Shown: one piece after another, positions 17,835 to 27,336 of the stretch
Numbering within the stretch: the stretch's first letter is position 1
Layout: every line of letters begins with the position of its first letter
From: Albimonas pacifica
Lineage (GTDB): Bacteria; Pseudomonadota; Alphaproteobacteria; Rhodobacterales; Rhodobacteraceae
Direction of reading: 5' to 3'
DNA length: 64,000 bases
Assembly (NCBI RefSeq): GCF_900113695.1
Contig: NZ_FOQH01000007.1
Span: 62,001-126,000 of the forward strand
The notes under the pieces: model-generated
What the model saw: the letters and a program-made list of their open reading frames with translations, nothing else
What the model was told of the DNA's origin: nothing
Databases searched by the model: none
Position numbers and translations under genes: made by a program

Positions 17835-18054
17835 CGAAGCGCCTATGTTCGGTTCCGTCGGCCGCTTCCGGTGCGGAGGGCCGCGCACGCCATGCGCGCC
17901 GGGCGCGGACCGCCCGTTCGCAGCCCGCGCCCGGGCGCGATCCGCGCGGGGTATAGCCTCGCCCCGCCGCCGGGGCAAGCCGCAGCGGCCGCGGCGCCGC
18001 CGCCCTTTCCATGGCCGTCCCGCCGGCAGGTCCGGGCGGGCGCCGTGCGCGGGT

Positions 18055-20796
18055 TCAGCCGTCGAACCCCTCCAGGAAGCCGCCGTAGCGCGGGCGATCC
18101 GCCGTCGCGGCGGGCCCGCGCGCGCGGGGGGCTGCGAGCAACGCGAGCCCGCTCGCCGGCGCGCCCGCCTCGCGCAGCGTCTCGGCCGCGGCGCGCAGAT
18201 CGCCGCGGCGCGTCGCGCCCCAGCGCATCGCCAGCAGGCGCCGGTCGGCGAGGCCCGCCAGCGCCCGCGCCTCGGCCGCGTGCAGCAGCGGCGGCGTGTC
18301 GAGGATCACCACGTCGAAACGCCGGCGCAGCTCCTCGACCAGCCGGACCATCGCCGGACCGGCGAGCAGCTCCGCCCGCCGGGCGGTGGCGGGGTCGGCG
18401 GGCAGCAGCCAGGGCCCGCCCTCCTCCGGGCGCAGCAGCGCCTCGGCCGCGGTCGCCTCGCCCGCCAGCACGGCCAGCAGGTCGGTCGCCCCGTCGGCCC
18501 CGCAGCGCCGGGCCTGCGAGGGCGCGCGCAGGTCCGCGTCGACCAGCGCCGTGCGCAGGCCGGCGCGCGCGCAGCTCTCGGCCAGCAGGGCGGCGAGGGT
18601 CGAGCGTCCCTCCCCCGGGCCGGGCGACAGCACGGCGAGCACCTGCACCGCCTCGGGCGTCTCCGCGCCGGCGTCGAGCGCCTGGCGCAGGCGACGCGCC
18701 CCCTCGGCGAGGGGTGAGCCGGGACGCCGGCGCGCCGTCTCCACCGGGTCGGCGCGGCCCCGCGCGCGCGGCAGCGCCGCCAGCGCCGGGGCGCCCGCGT
18801 CCGCGGCGGCCATCGCCGCGGAGAGGGGCGGTCCGTCGCCCGTCTCGCGCAGCCAGGCCAGCGCCCCGCCCAGCGCCAGCCCGCCGCCCAGCGCCAGCGA
18901 CAGCGCCAGCCCGGGCGAGGGTCCCGCCGCCCGGCCCCGCACGTCGACCGAGACCCGCCGCGCCTCGGGCGCCGCGGTCGCGGCGGCCAGGCGCGCGGCG
19001 GCGAGCCCGTCGACCAGCGCCGCCCGCTCGGCGGCGCGGGCGTCCGGCGCGGGGGGCGGCAACGCCGCCGGACGCGCGTCCGCCTCCTGCGCATGGGCCG
19101 CCAGCGCCGCGGCGAGGCCGGCGCCCCGGGCGACCGGGGCGTCCGGTTCGGGCGGCGCGTCGCCGGGCGCGTCGAGCCGGGCCAGCCGGTCGGACAGCCG
19201 CGTCGCGGCGGAACGGGCCTCCCGCGCCGCGGCCTCGGCCTGGACCTGCAGGCGGTCGTCGACCACGGCCGCGGCGATGCGGGCGGCAAGCGCCGGGTCG
19301 GCGCTGCGCGCGCGCAGCACGATCAGCCGGCTGTCGCCCAGCCGCCGTGCCGAGAGGCGGGACGCGAGCCGCCGCGCCGCCTCGGCGACCCGCGCCTCGG
19401 CCTCGCTCGGATCCGCGGCCGGGGCGGCGGCGGGAGCCTCCGGGGCGGGGCCGGCCGGCGGGGGCCCGCCGGTCGGCGGCCGCGGGGCGGCGGGCGGCAG
19501 CACGCCGGCCGAGGCGATCAGCGCCCTCGCGCCCCAGGGACCCGGCGGGCGGCCGAATTCGGCGGTGGCGGCGAGGCCGAGGCGACGCGTCACCCGCTCC
19601 AGCGCCTCGGGCGCAAGCAGCAGCCGGCGCTCGGTCTCGATGCCGGCGGGGTCCAGCGCGGCCGCGGCGGCGGGCGCGGCGGCCCAGGACGCGGCCGGAC
19701 GCGCGGCGACCTCGACCACCGCCTCGGCGACGTAGCGCGCGGGCGCCAGCGACAGCGCCGCCATGACCGCCGCGACCGCCAGCGCCATGCATCCCGCCGC
19801 CAGCCGCCAGTGCCGGCGCAGCGCCCAGCCGAGCAGCTCGGGCCCGGAGACGAGCGCCTCCGGCCCGCCTGCCGTGGACGCCGGCAGGGGCGGGATCGGC
19901 GCCGCCTCCGCCGGCGCGACGTCGCGCGCAGGACGGCCGGCGTCGCCGCCCTCCGCCCGCGCCGCAACCTCGGCCGGGGCGGTCGGCGGCGGCGGGTCGC
20001 CTGCGGATGGCGAAGGCGGGGCGTCGCGAGCGCCTGCGGGAACGCGCGCAGCGGACGGCTCGCCCGGCTCGGCGACCGGCGCCGTGCGCTCTGACGACGA
20101 CGGACGAGCGGGCGCGGCGGGGGGCGGCGCGGGAGGGGGCGGAGCGGCTTCGGCAGGCGGCGTGGCGGGCGCGGGCGCCTCCGCGCCGAGGCTGCGTCGC
20201 GTCTGTTGCGCCCGGGCGATCGCCTGCGTCAGCGCATCCCGGCGAGGTCCGCGCGACGCCTGCGGCGGGGCGTCGAGGAGGGGGGCGCCGCGCGTCGCGT
20301 CCGGAGCGGCCGGGCGGCGAGCCGGCGTGACGGACGGCGTCGCGACGCCCTCGTCGCCTCGTCCCGGCGCCATGGCCTCCGGCGGCGAGCCGAAGGGGGG
20401 CGGCGCGGGGAGCGGCGGCGGGGGGCGGCGCAGGCCGGCCTCGCGCAGGGCGGCGATCCGGGGACTGACGTCGGGCAGATTGGCCGAGAGGTCGGGCCCG
20501 TCCCGAGGGGCCCGGATCGGGGGAACCGGCGCGGCGGACGGCGGCGGCGGAACGCGCGGCGCGGCGGGCGGCGGCGCGGCGGACCGGGCCCGGGGCCCTG
20601 CATCGTCCTGCGCGGCCGGGCGGGCGCGAAGCCAGGGTCCTGCGCCGGCGTCGGCGACGCCCCCGGCCGGCCCGGACTCCGACGCCCCCCGATGCGGGCC
20701 CTGAGGCTCGGGGGCGGCGAACCTCCGTCCAGGCGGCGGTCGGGACAATCCTGCTCTCCCTGCGCGAAGCGGGAGGCGGCGCAGCCTTCCCGGCAA
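18055..20796 (-). CDS. Wzz-domain / BY-kinase-like polysaccharide co-polymerase
   Basis: This up to 913-residue protein has a Pro/Ala-rich N-terminal tail (about 1-325) and a first membrane helix (about 330-350). A periplasmic Wzz-like region with coiled-coil segments follows, then a second helix (about 629-649) and a C-terminal P-loop domain (about 700-913). The latter has Walker A' (VDADLRAPS) and Walker B ([15 protein letters not shown]), but the P-loop reads [10 protein letters not shown], with Arg instead of Lys. The usual C-terminal tyrosine cluster is reduced to one Tyr (PRYGGFLEG). It would control chain length or export of a polysaccharide. The only start that keeps the whole frame is a TTG at 20796 without a clear Shine-Dalgarno; the true start may be internal. 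Confidence 0.75.
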   Translation of the reverse strand: MPGRLRRLPLRAGRAGLSRPPPGRRFAAPEPQGPHRGASESGPAGGVADAGAGPWLRARPAAQDDAGPRARSAAPPPAAPRVPPPPSAAPVPPIRAPRDGPDLSANLPDVSPRIAALREAGLRRPPPPLPAPPPFGSPPEAMAPGRGDEGVATPSVTPARRPAAPDATRGAPLLDAPPQASRGPRRDALTQAIARAQQTRRSLGAEAPAPATPPAEAAPPPPAPPPAAPARPSSSERTAPVAEPGEPSAARVPAGARDAPPSPSAGDPPPPTAPAEVAARAEGGDAGRPARDVAPAEAAPIPPLPASTAGGPEALVSGPELLGWALRRHWRLAAGCMALAVAAVMAALSLAPARYVAEAVVEVAARPAASWAAAPAAAAALDPAGIETERRLLLAPEALERVTRRLGLAATAEFGRPPGPWGARALIASAGVLPPAAPRPPTGGPPPAGPAPEAPAAAPAADPSEAEARVAEAARRLASRLSARRLGDSRLIVLRARSADPALAARIAAAVVDDRLQVQAEAAAREARSAATRLSDRLARLDAPGDAPPEPDAPVARGAGLAAALAAHAQEADARPAALPPPAPDARAAERAALVDGLAAARLAAATAAPEARRVSVDVRGRAAGPSPGLALSLALGGGLALGGALAWLRETGDGPPLSAAMAAADAGAPALAALPRARGRADPVETARRRPGSPLAEGARRLRQALDAGAETPEAVQVLAVLSPGPGEGRSTLAALLAESCARAGLRTALVDADLRAPSQARRCGADGATDLLAVLAGEATAAEALLRPEEGGPWLLPADPATARRAELLAGPAMVRLVEELRRRFDVVILDTPPLLHAAEARALAGLADRRLLAMRWGATRRGDLRAAAETLREAGAPASGLALLAAPRARGPAATADRPRYGGFLEGFDG

Positions 20797-20887
20797 GGTT
20801 AAAGCTAGGATTCGACCGGTTAAGAATCGGTAACCATGCGCGCCCGCCGTGCCGGCCCCGGGCCGTCCGCCGGGCGCGGGCCGCGGC

Positions 20888-21433
20888 CTACCAGTCCTCT
20901 TCCCGGTGCACCCCGTGGGCGTAGGCCTGGGCGTTGCGCCAGTACCACTCGGCGTTGCCGCGGTTGGGGACGGTGCAGTCGCGCTCGGCCACCCGCTTCG
21001 CCGGCACGCCGGCGATGATCGAGTGCGGCGGGAACTCGGCGTTCTCGGTGACGATGGCGTGGCCCGCGACGATCGAACCCGCGCCGATCTTCGCCCCGTC
21101 CATCACCGTGGCGTTGATCCCGATCAGGCAGTCGTCGCCGATCTCGCAGCCGTGGATCGTGACGTGGTGGGTGATCGAGCAGTTCCGCCCCACCTTCGTG
21201 CCCGAGTTCATCCCCACATGAACCATCACGAAGTCCTGCAGGTTGGCGCCCTCGCCGATCTCGACGAAGTCGCGCTCCGCCCGGATCACCACGTTGGGCC
21301 AGACCGACACGCGCGCGGCGAGGCTGACCTTGCCGTGGATCAGCGCGGTGTCGTGGACCAGCGCGTCGGGCGCGATCTCGACCAGGGGGCCGAAGACGCG
21401 GCCCGTGCGCATCTGGGGCAGTTTTCCGATCAT
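20888..21433 (-). CDS. Gamma-carbonic anhydrase family hexapeptide protein
   Basis: The 181-residue left-handed beta-helix protein has repeated hexapeptides (VSLAARVSVWPNVVIR, IGEGANLQDFVMVHVG, IGDDCLIGINATVMDG). The candidate zinc His residues lie in MVHVGMN and ITHHVTIHG. This subfamily includes CaiE/PaaY-like and YrdA-like proteins, and activity as carbonic anhydrase is not assured. It is on the same strand as the agmatinase upstream (112-bp gap) and the Wzz gene downstream. Confidence 0.85.
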   Translation of the reverse strand: MIGKLPQMRTGRVFGPLVEIAPDALVHDTALIHGKVSLAARVSVWPNVVIRAERDFVEIGEGANLQDFVMVHVGMNSGTKVGRNCSITHHVTIHGCEIGDDCLIGINATVMDGAKIGAGSIVAGHAIVTENAEFPPHSIIAGVPAKRVAERDCTVPNRGNAEWYWRNAQAYAHGVHREEDW

Positions 21434-21545
21434 TCCTCTCCTCCCGCGCCGTCCCGCTCCGCGCCCGGCTGCGCGGCGCTTCGCCGGTCGTCGGCGGCCA
21501 GACTAGACCGGGGCGGGGCCGAAGCCCAAGCCCGCGCGCCGGCGC

Positions 21546-22508
21546 TCAGCCGCGGGCGTGCAGCACCCGGCCGAGGAGGTTGAGCAGGAGCTGCGCCGCG
21601 AGGATCGAGGTCGAGCCGGTGCGGTCGTAGTCGGGCGCCACCTCCACCAGGTCGACGCCGACCACCTCGCAGCGCTGCGCGACGCCGGCCAGCAGCTCCA
21701 GCCCCTCGTAGTAGAGGAACCCGCCGTGGGAGGGCGTGCCGGTGCCCGGGGCGATCGAGGGGTCGAAACCGTCGATGTCGATCGTCAGATAGACCCGGGC
21801 GCCGGCGGGGATGCGGGCGAGCGTCGCCTCGATCCCCAGCGCCCGCACCTGGCGCACCGAGAGGATGTCGGAGCCCCGCGCGCGGGCGTCATCGTAGCCC
21901 TCCCGCGCGGTGGAGGAGACGTTGCGGATGCCGAGCTGGGTCAGGCCCCCGACCCACGGCTTCTCGGCCGCGCGGCGCATCGGGTTGCCGTGGCCGCGGG
22001 TCACCCCGTGGCGGACGTCGACGAAATCGAGATGGGCGTCGATCTGCACCACATGGATCGGGCCGTGGCGGGCGCAGTCGTCCTCGAAGGCCTCGATGCA
22101 GGGGATGTTGACGGAATGGTCGCCCCCGATCACCACCGGCAGGGCGCCGGCGTCGAGGATCCGGCGCACGCCGGCGGCGATGTTGTCATGCGAGCGGAGC
22201 GTGTCGGTGTGCACGATGTCGGCGTCGCCCAGGTCCACGATGCGCGCGCCGTCGAGATAGACCACGTCGTCCTCGTGGTCGTAGGCGCCGGCATGGCCGA
22301 AGCTGAACAGCGTCGAGGCCTCGCGCACCCCGCGGGGCCCGAAGCGGGCGCCGGCGCGCCACTGGGCGCCGGCGTCGAAGGGGGCGCCGAGGATGCACAC
22401 GTCGGCGTCGATGGGCTGGTCCGGCAGGACGATGGGATATTTCCCGAAGCTGCAGATGCCGGTGAAGGGCAGGTTCAGCCTGCCGGCGTCGTAGGCGTTG
22501 CCGCTCAT
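21546..22508 (-). CDS. speB: Agmatinase / ureohydrolase family enzyme
   Basis: This 320-residue manganese ureohydrolase probably converts agmatine to putrescine and urea, although related guanidino compounds are possible substrates. The binuclear Mn ligands are present: GGDHS (His131), QIDAHLDFVD (Asp157, His159, Asp161) and TIDIDGFDP (Asp244, Asp246). The ATG at 22508 is preceded by GAGGAGGG; a longer in-frame version has no matching site. Divergent from csbD. A putrescine product would fit the PotD-like uptake system at 33 kb only loosely. Confidence 0.85.
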   Translation of the reverse strand: MSGNAYDAGRLNLPFTGICSFGKYPIVLPDQPIDADVCILGAPFDAGAQWRAGARFGPRGVREASTLFSFGHAGAYDHEDDVVYLDGARIVDLGDADIVHTDTLRSHDNIAAGVRRILDAGALPVVIGGDHSVNIPCIEAFEDDCARHGPIHVVQIDAHLDFVDVRHGVTRGHGNPMRRAAEKPWVGGLTQLGIRNVSSTAREGYDDARARGSDILSVRQVRALGIEATLARIPAGARVYLTIDIDGFDPSIAPGTGTPSHGGFLYYEGLELLAGVAQRCEVVGVDLVEVAPDYDRTGSTSILAAQLLLNLLGRVLHARG

Positions 22509-22681
22509 CGCGCTCGCCCTCCTCTCGTCACTTACATTCCTTGGGGTCGCCGCAGGCCGGCCGCGGTTCCTCCTTGGTCGGCTCCACATCAGGATCACCC
22601 CCGGGTCGCGCCCCGCCCGACCGCCATCCCCCCAATGCGGCGGGCGCGGCGCGGCCCCCCGATTTCAGGAAGGAGACCGCC

Positions 22682-22882
22682 ATGAACTGGGATCAGATCG
22701 AAGGCAAGTGGAAGCAATTCACCGGCGCCGCGCAGGCCGAGTGGGGCAAGCTCACCTCGGACGAGGTCGACGAGGTCGCGGGCAACCGCGAGCGCCTCGA
22801 GGGCAAGATCCAGGAGCGCTACGGCGTCGCCAAGGAAGACGCCCAGAAGCAGGTCGACGCGTGGATCGCCAGGCAGAAGTGA
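22682..22882 (+). CDS. CsbD-family stress protein
   Basis: This 66-residue hydrophilic protein starts MNWDQIEGKWKQFTGAAQ, the near-invariant CsbD beginning, after AGGAGA. CsbD-like proteins are small, general-stress-induced and of unknown mechanism. It is followed by two strong hairpins. The short, isolated transcript with a good Shine-Dalgarno suggests high expression under stress, which is inferred from family. Confidence 0.92.
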   Translation: MNWDQIEGKWKQFTGAAQAEWGKLTSDEVDEVAGNRERLEGKIQERYGVAKEDAQKQVDAWIARQK

Positions 22883-22894
22883 GCGATCCGCTCC

Positions 22895-22951
22895 GCGGGG
22901 GCGCCGCCCCCGCCTGATCTCGCCGCCGCGCCGCCCCCTTCGGCGCGGCGG
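22895..22951 (+). terminator. Tandem hairpins after csbD
   Basis: The first stem is GCGGGGGC/GCCCCCGC (22895-22902 and 22906-22913). The second is an 11-bp stem CCGCCGCGCCG/CGGCGCGGCGG (22923-22933 and 22941-22951). They start 12 bp after the csbD stop. Confidence 0.6.
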
Positions 22952-22991
22952 TCGCACGTCCGGGGTGCGGCGGGCGCGCCCGATCCCGCGG

Positions 22992-23138
22992 TCATACGCG
23001 GACGCGCGGCGCACGCGGCCCGGCGCGATAGGCCAGGCCCGCCGCCCGGGGCGCGATCGGAAGCGCGGCGACGGCGACTGGGGTCAGCGCCAGCCAGACC
23101 TGCGGCGTGTCCCGCCAGCCGTCGGTCGTGACAGTCAT
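22992..23138 (-). CDS. Possible 48-residue membrane peptide
   Basis: A short open frame beginning MTVTTDGWRDTPQVW has AGAGG upstream of its ATG, a hydrophobic core (VWLALTPVAVAALPIAP) and a basic C-terminus. It lies in the 394-bp gap between csbD and the amidoligase gene and runs opposite to both. I do not recognise it, and it may be a chance frame in GC-rich DNA. The rest of the gap holds the csbD hairpins and, near 23160-23276, the likely promoter of the amidoligase gene. Confidence 0.3.
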   Translation of the reverse strand: MTVTTDGWRDTPQVWLALTPVAVAALPIAPRAAGLAYRAGPRAPRVRV

Positions 23139-23276
23139 CGCCGCCTCTCGGGAGCGCCCGGGCCCCCGCGGCCCCGCGTTCCGACCATAAGGGCAGCCTC
23201 CCCTAGGAATCGCCTCCGGAATATGCTGCGCTGCGAGTGCGCCGCCAACGCGCGCAGCCGGACAGGGACGCATCGA

Positions 23277-26200
23277 ATGAGCATCAACGCGGCGATCACG
23301 CACCGCACCACCTATCGCTACGACAAGCCCATCACCATGGGCCCCCAGGTGGTCCGCCTGCGCCCCGCGCCTCACTCGCGCACCAAGATCCTGAGCTATT
23401 CCCAGAAGATCTCCCCCGAGCCGCATTTCATCAACTGGCAGCAGGACCCGTTCGGCAACTGGCTGGCGCGGCTGGTGTTCCCCGAGAAGGTCGACCACTT
23501 CGAGGTGAAGGTCGACCTGGTGGCCGACATGGCCGCGGTGAACCCGTTCGACTTCTTCATGGAGGACTACGCCCAGTCCTTCCCCTTCGACTACACGGCC
23601 GAAGACCGCAAGGACCTGGCCCCCTATCTCGAGACCGGCCCCCAGGGCGAGCGGTTCGAGGCGATCCTCGCCGCCCTCCCCGAGAAGGAGGAGCACACGG
23701 TCGACTGGCTGGTGAAGGTCAACCAGGTCGTCCAGAACGCCGTCGCCTACCTGGTGCGCATGGAGCCCGGCGTGCAGACGCCGGAAGAGACGCTGGAGAT
23801 CGGCTCCGGCTCCTGCCGCGACAGCGCCTGGCTGCTGGTGCACCTGATGCGCCGAAGGGGCCTCGCGGCCCGGTTCGTCTCGGGCTACCTGATCCAGCTG
23901 ACGCCCGACGTGAAGTCCGTGGACGGGCCGTCCGGGCCCGACGCCGACTTCACCGACCTGCACGCCTGGTGCGAGGTCTACGTGCCCGGCGCGGGGTGGA
24001 TCGGGCTGGACCCGACCTCGGGCCTCTTCGCCTCCGAGGGGCATATCCCGCTGGCGGCCACGCCCTCGCCCCGCTCGGCCGCGCCGATCTCGGGCGGGCA
24101 TGAGCGGACCGACAAGGTCGACTTCGACTTCCACATGGAGATCGCGCGCGTCCGCGAGGAGCCGCGCGTCACCTTCCCCTTCACCGACGAGGCCTGGGCG
24201 GCGATCAACGCCGCAGGCCAGGAGGTGGACCGCCGCCTCGCCGCCGACGGCGTCGCGCTGACCATGGGCGGCGAGCCGACCTTCGTCGCCGAATACGACC
24301 GCGACGCGCCCGAGTGGAACGAGGCCGCCGTCGGCCCCACCAAGCGCATCTACGCCGACAAGCTGATCCGCCGCCTGCGCACCCGCTTCGCCCCCCAGGG
24401 CCTGCTGCACCACGGCCAGGGCAAGTGGTATCCCGGCGAGCAGCTCCCCCGCTGGGCCTTCGGCCTCTACTGGCGCAAGGACGGCGTGCCGCTGTGGGAC
24501 AAGCCCGAGCTGATCGCCCCCGAAACCGCCTCCGGCGCCGGCTTCCCCGAGGCGAAGAAGTTCACCGAGGCGCTGTGCGAGGCGCTCGACATCGACCCCA
24601 TCGCCGCCGAGGCCGCCTACGAGGATCCCGCGCCCTTCCTGCTGCGCGAGCAGGAGCTGCCGGTGAACCTCGATCCGGTGGACAACAAGCTCGACGACCC
24701 GATGGAACGCCAGCGCCTCGCCCGCGTCTTCGACCGCGGCCTCGGCCAGCCGGTGTGCATGGTGCTGCCGGTGCAGGCCCAGCAGGCGCGCGACCGCTCC
24801 CGCCGCCGGTTCTTCTGGGCGACCGAGCGCTGGCGCACCCGGCGCGGCAAGCTGTTCCTCGCGCCCGGCGACAGCGCGGCGGGCTATCGCCTGCCGCTGA
24901 GCTCGCTGGCCTGGATCACCGAGATCGACCGGCCCTGGATGAACCCGCTGGACCCGTTCGCGCCCCGCGCGCCGCTGGCCCGGCGCACCGCGATGCAGGG
25001 CCGCGCGGCGACGGGGGTGAACCCCGGCGCCGGCGTCTGGGGCTACGGCCCCGGCATCGGCGAGGCCGCCCCCGGCCACACCCCCATGCCCATCGCCGGA
25101 GAGCTGCACCCCGAGGCGGCGATGAACGCCCCCCAGCAGCCCGACCCCGGCATCGCCATCTACACCAACCTGGTGCGCACCGCCGTGACGGTGGAGCCGC
25201 GCGAGGGCCGTCTGCACATCTTCATGCCGCCGCTGCCCTCGGCCGACAGTTTCGTCGACCTGATCGCGGCCATCGAGGAGGCGGCCGAGATCACCGGCCT
25301 GCCGGTGCAGCTCGAGGGCTACTCGCCCCCCTCCGACCCGCGCCTGCAGAAGATCATGGTCACCCCCGACCCCGGCGTGGTGGAGGTCAACATCCAGCCC
25401 GCCGAGACCTGGGAGGAATTGGTGGAAATTTCCGAGGGTCTTTATGAAGATGCTCGGCATTGTTCGCTGGCAACTACAAAATTCCTCTATGACGGCCGCC
25501 AGACCGGCTCCGGCGGCGGCAACCACATCGTCGTCGGGGGCGCCACGCCCGAGCAGTCGCCGTTCCTGCGCCGCCCGGACATGCTGGCCTCGATCGTGCG
25601 CTACTGGCAGCTGCACCCGTCGCTGTCGTTCCTGTTCTCGGGTCAGTTCGTCGGCCCGACCAGCCAGGCCCCGCGGATGGACGAGGCGCGCGACGACATC
25701 CTCTACGAGATGGAGATCGCGCTCGAGCAGGCGCCCAAGCCCGGCTGGCAGACGCCCCTGTGGCTGGTGGACCGGATCTTCCGCAACCTGCTGACCGACG
25801 TCTCGGGCAACACCCACCGCGCGGAAATCTGCATCGACAAGATGTATTCTCCCGACGGGCCCACCGGCCGCCTCGGCCTGGTGGAATTCCGCGCCTTCGA
25901 GATGCCGCCCCACCCGCGCATGTCGCTCGCCCAGTCGCTGATCCTGCGCGCCCTGATCGCCAAGTTCTGGAAGGAGCCGTTCGAGCGTCCCCTGCGCCGC
26001 TGGGGCGCCGCCCTGCACGACCGCTTCATGCTCCCGCATTTCGTCTGGGAGGATTTCCTGGAGGTGCTCGCCGACATCGAGGCGTTCCTCGGGACCCCCA
26101 TCGACCCCGAGTGGTTCCGCGCCCAGTTCGAGTTCCGCTTCCCGCTGGCCGGCGACGTGAAGCACAAGGGCGTGACGCTGGAGCTGCGCTCTGCCATCGA

Positions 26201-26681
26201 GCCCTGGCACGTGCTGGGCGAGACCGGCGCCATCGGCGGCACGGTGCGCTACGTCGACAGCTCGCTCGAGCGGCTGCAGCTGCGCGTGGCGGGGGACCTC
26301 GAGGGCCGCTACAAGGTCGCCTGCAACGGCTACGAGGTTCCCCTGACCGAGACGGGGCGCAAGGACGAGCGGGTGGCGGGCGTGCGCTACCGCGCCTGGC
26401 AGCCGCCGGAGTGCCTGCACCCCACCATCGGGGTGCACACGCCGATGGTCTTCGACCTGTGGGATTCGTACTCGAACCGCTCGGTGGGCGGCTGCGTGCT
26501 GCGCTCCGCCCACCCCGGCGGGCGGGCCTTCGACACCCAGCCGATCAACGACCTGGAGGCCGAGGGCCGGCGCCTGGCCCGCTTCGAGACCATCGGCCAC
26601 ACGCCCGGCCGGATGATGCCCGCGCCCGCGCGCATCTCCCCCGACCAGCCCCTGACCCTGGACCTGCGCCGCCAGCGCTGA
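23277..26681 (+). CDS. Transglutaminase-like / DUF2126 amidoligase fusion protein
   Basis: This 1134-residue protein has no signal peptide. The N-terminal part (about 1-260) is a bacterial transglutaminase-like domain with the triad Cys180 (GSGSCRDSAW), His229 (DLHAWCEVYV) and Asp245 (GLDPTSG). The rest (about 300-1110) is DUF2126, described by comparative genomics as a COOH-NH2 amidoligase-like domain. The ATG at 23277 is chosen because the family N-terminus INAAITHRTTYRYDKP starts there and AGGGA precedes it. It is followed by the ATP-grasp/alpha-E gene and a second transglutaminase; such genes are predicted to make and process peptide tags or cofactor-like peptides. A 78-bp AT-rich patch lies at 25415-25492. 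Confidence 0.9.
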   Translation: MSINAAITHRTTYRYDKPITMGPQVVRLRPAPHSRTKILSYSQKISPEPHFINWQQDPFGNWLARLVFPEKVDHFEVKVDLVADMAAVNPFDFFMEDYAQSFPFDYTAEDRKDLAPYLETGPQGERFEAILAALPEKEEHTVDWLVKVNQVVQNAVAYLVRMEPGVQTPEETLEIGSGSCRDSAWLLVHLMRRRGLAARFVSGYLIQLTPDVKSVDGPSGPDADFTDLHAWCEVYVPGAGWIGLDPTSGLFASEGHIPLAATPSPRSAAPISGGHERTDKVDFDFHMEIARVREEPRVTFPFTDEAWAAINAAGQEVDRRLAADGVALTMGGEPTFVAEYDRDAPEWNEAAVGPTKRIYADKLIRRLRTRFAPQGLLHHGQGKWYPGEQLPRWAFGLYWRKDGVPLWDKPELIAPETASGAGFPEAKKFTEALCEALDIDPIAAEAAYEDPAPFLLREQELPVNLDPVDNKLDDPMERQRLARVFDRGLGQPVCMVLPVQAQQARDRSRRRFFWATERWRTRRGKLFLAPGDSAAGYRLPLSSLAWITEIDRPWMNPLDPFAPRAPLARRTAMQGRAATGVNPGAGVWGYGPGIGEAAPGHTPMPIAGELHPEAAMNAPQQPDPGIAIYTNLVRTAVTVEPREGRLHIFMPPLPSADSFVDLIAAIEEAAEITGLPVQLEGYSPPSDPRLQKIMVTPDPGVVEVNIQPAETWEELVEISEGLYEDARHCSLATTKFLYDGRQTGSGGGNHIVVGGATPEQSPFLRRPDMLASIVRYWQLHPSLSFLFSGQFVGPTSQAPRMDEARDDILYEMEIALEQAPKPGWQTPLWLVDRIFRNLLTDVSGNTHRAEICIDKMYSPDGPTGRLGLVEFRAFEMPPHPRMSLAQSLILRALIAKFWKEPFERPLRRWGAALHDRFMLPHFVWEDFLEVLADIEAFLGTPIDPEWFRAQFEFRFPLAGDVKHKGVTLELRSAIEPWHVLGETGAIGGTVRYVDSSLERLQLRVAGDLEGRYKVACNGYEVPLTETGRKDERVAGVRYRAWQPPECLHPTIGVHTPMVFDLWDSYSNRSVGGCVLRSAHPGGRAFDTQPINDLEAEGRRLARFETIGHTPGRMMPAPARISPDQPLTLDLRRQR

Positions 26682-27336
26682 GGCCGGGGGGCGAAGCCTC
26701 CCCGCGAGAGCGGGGAGGCGCAGGCCCGCAGGCGCCCTGCGGGCGGGCCTGGGCCCGCGGCGAAGGGCGCGCCCGGGCGCCCTGCGTGCGCCTCCCGCGG
26801 AACCGTGGGAGGCGCCGCGTCGACGGTTGCGCCGGCCGCGCGCCCCCGCCCGCGGCGCGGGGCTGGGGGAGCCGCCCGACGCCGGCGTCGAGGCGCCCGC
26901 GGCCAGCCTCGCGCGTGCCCGCCCGCCCTGCGCCGCGGGCGAGTCCTCGCCCCCCGCGCAACCGTCGACGCGGCGCTCCCGCGGCCGCCGGCCTGCGCCG
27001 GCGGCCCGGTCCCGGCCGCCCGCCCCCGGCGCCGCCGCCCGCCCTGCGCCGCGGGCGCCGCCGCCCGCCCTGCGCCGCGCGCGCGGCCTCGCCGCCGGCG
27101 CGCGGGTCGACGCGGCCCCCCCCCCGCCGGCCGGGCCGCAGGCCCCGGCCGCGGCGCCCGGTCGCCGAGCGAAACCATTCCCTCGCTTGGCGCCCTCCCC
27201 GCCCCGGTGCATAATCCGGCGCTTGCGCCCGGTCGGCGCGCCGACGCCCCGCGCCGCCTTCGCGCCCGCGTCCGGCGGCCGCCCGCCGGGATCCGCCAGC
27301 GCGCCCCGGGCCCCGCCAAGCCCTCGAAGGAGATCC
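26682..27336. repeat. 655-bp repeat-filled intergenic region
   Basis: No gene is visible. It begins with a 10-bp hairpin with a GAGA loop (26696-26719), then a second stem-loop (26721-26751) and a third (26788-26815, arms GCGCCTCCC/GGGAGGCGC). A 21-bp word GCGCAACCGTCGACGCGGCGC occurs inverted at 26812-26832 and direct at 26956-26976, both perfect. A 26-bp unit is duplicated in tandem at 27028-27053 and 27054-27079, with a partial copy near 26920-26943. At 26731-26752 lies the reverse complement of a 22-mer also found at 33207-33228 and 39236-39257. The last bases carry GAAGGAG for the gene at 27337. Confidence 0.75.
26696..26719 (+). terminator. Hairpin with GNRA loop after the amidoligase gene
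   Basis: GCCTCCCCGC and GCGGGGAGGC form a perfect 10-bp stem closed by GAGA, 14 bp after the stop codon. There is no T tract. It may end the first transcript or stabilise its 3' end, which would uncouple it from the gene at 27337. Confidence 0.5.

Noticed and set aside
20797-20835. CtrA box upstream of the Wzz-like gene (TTAA half-sites)
   Set aside because: The half-sites do not have the seven-base spacing needed; one is degenerate.
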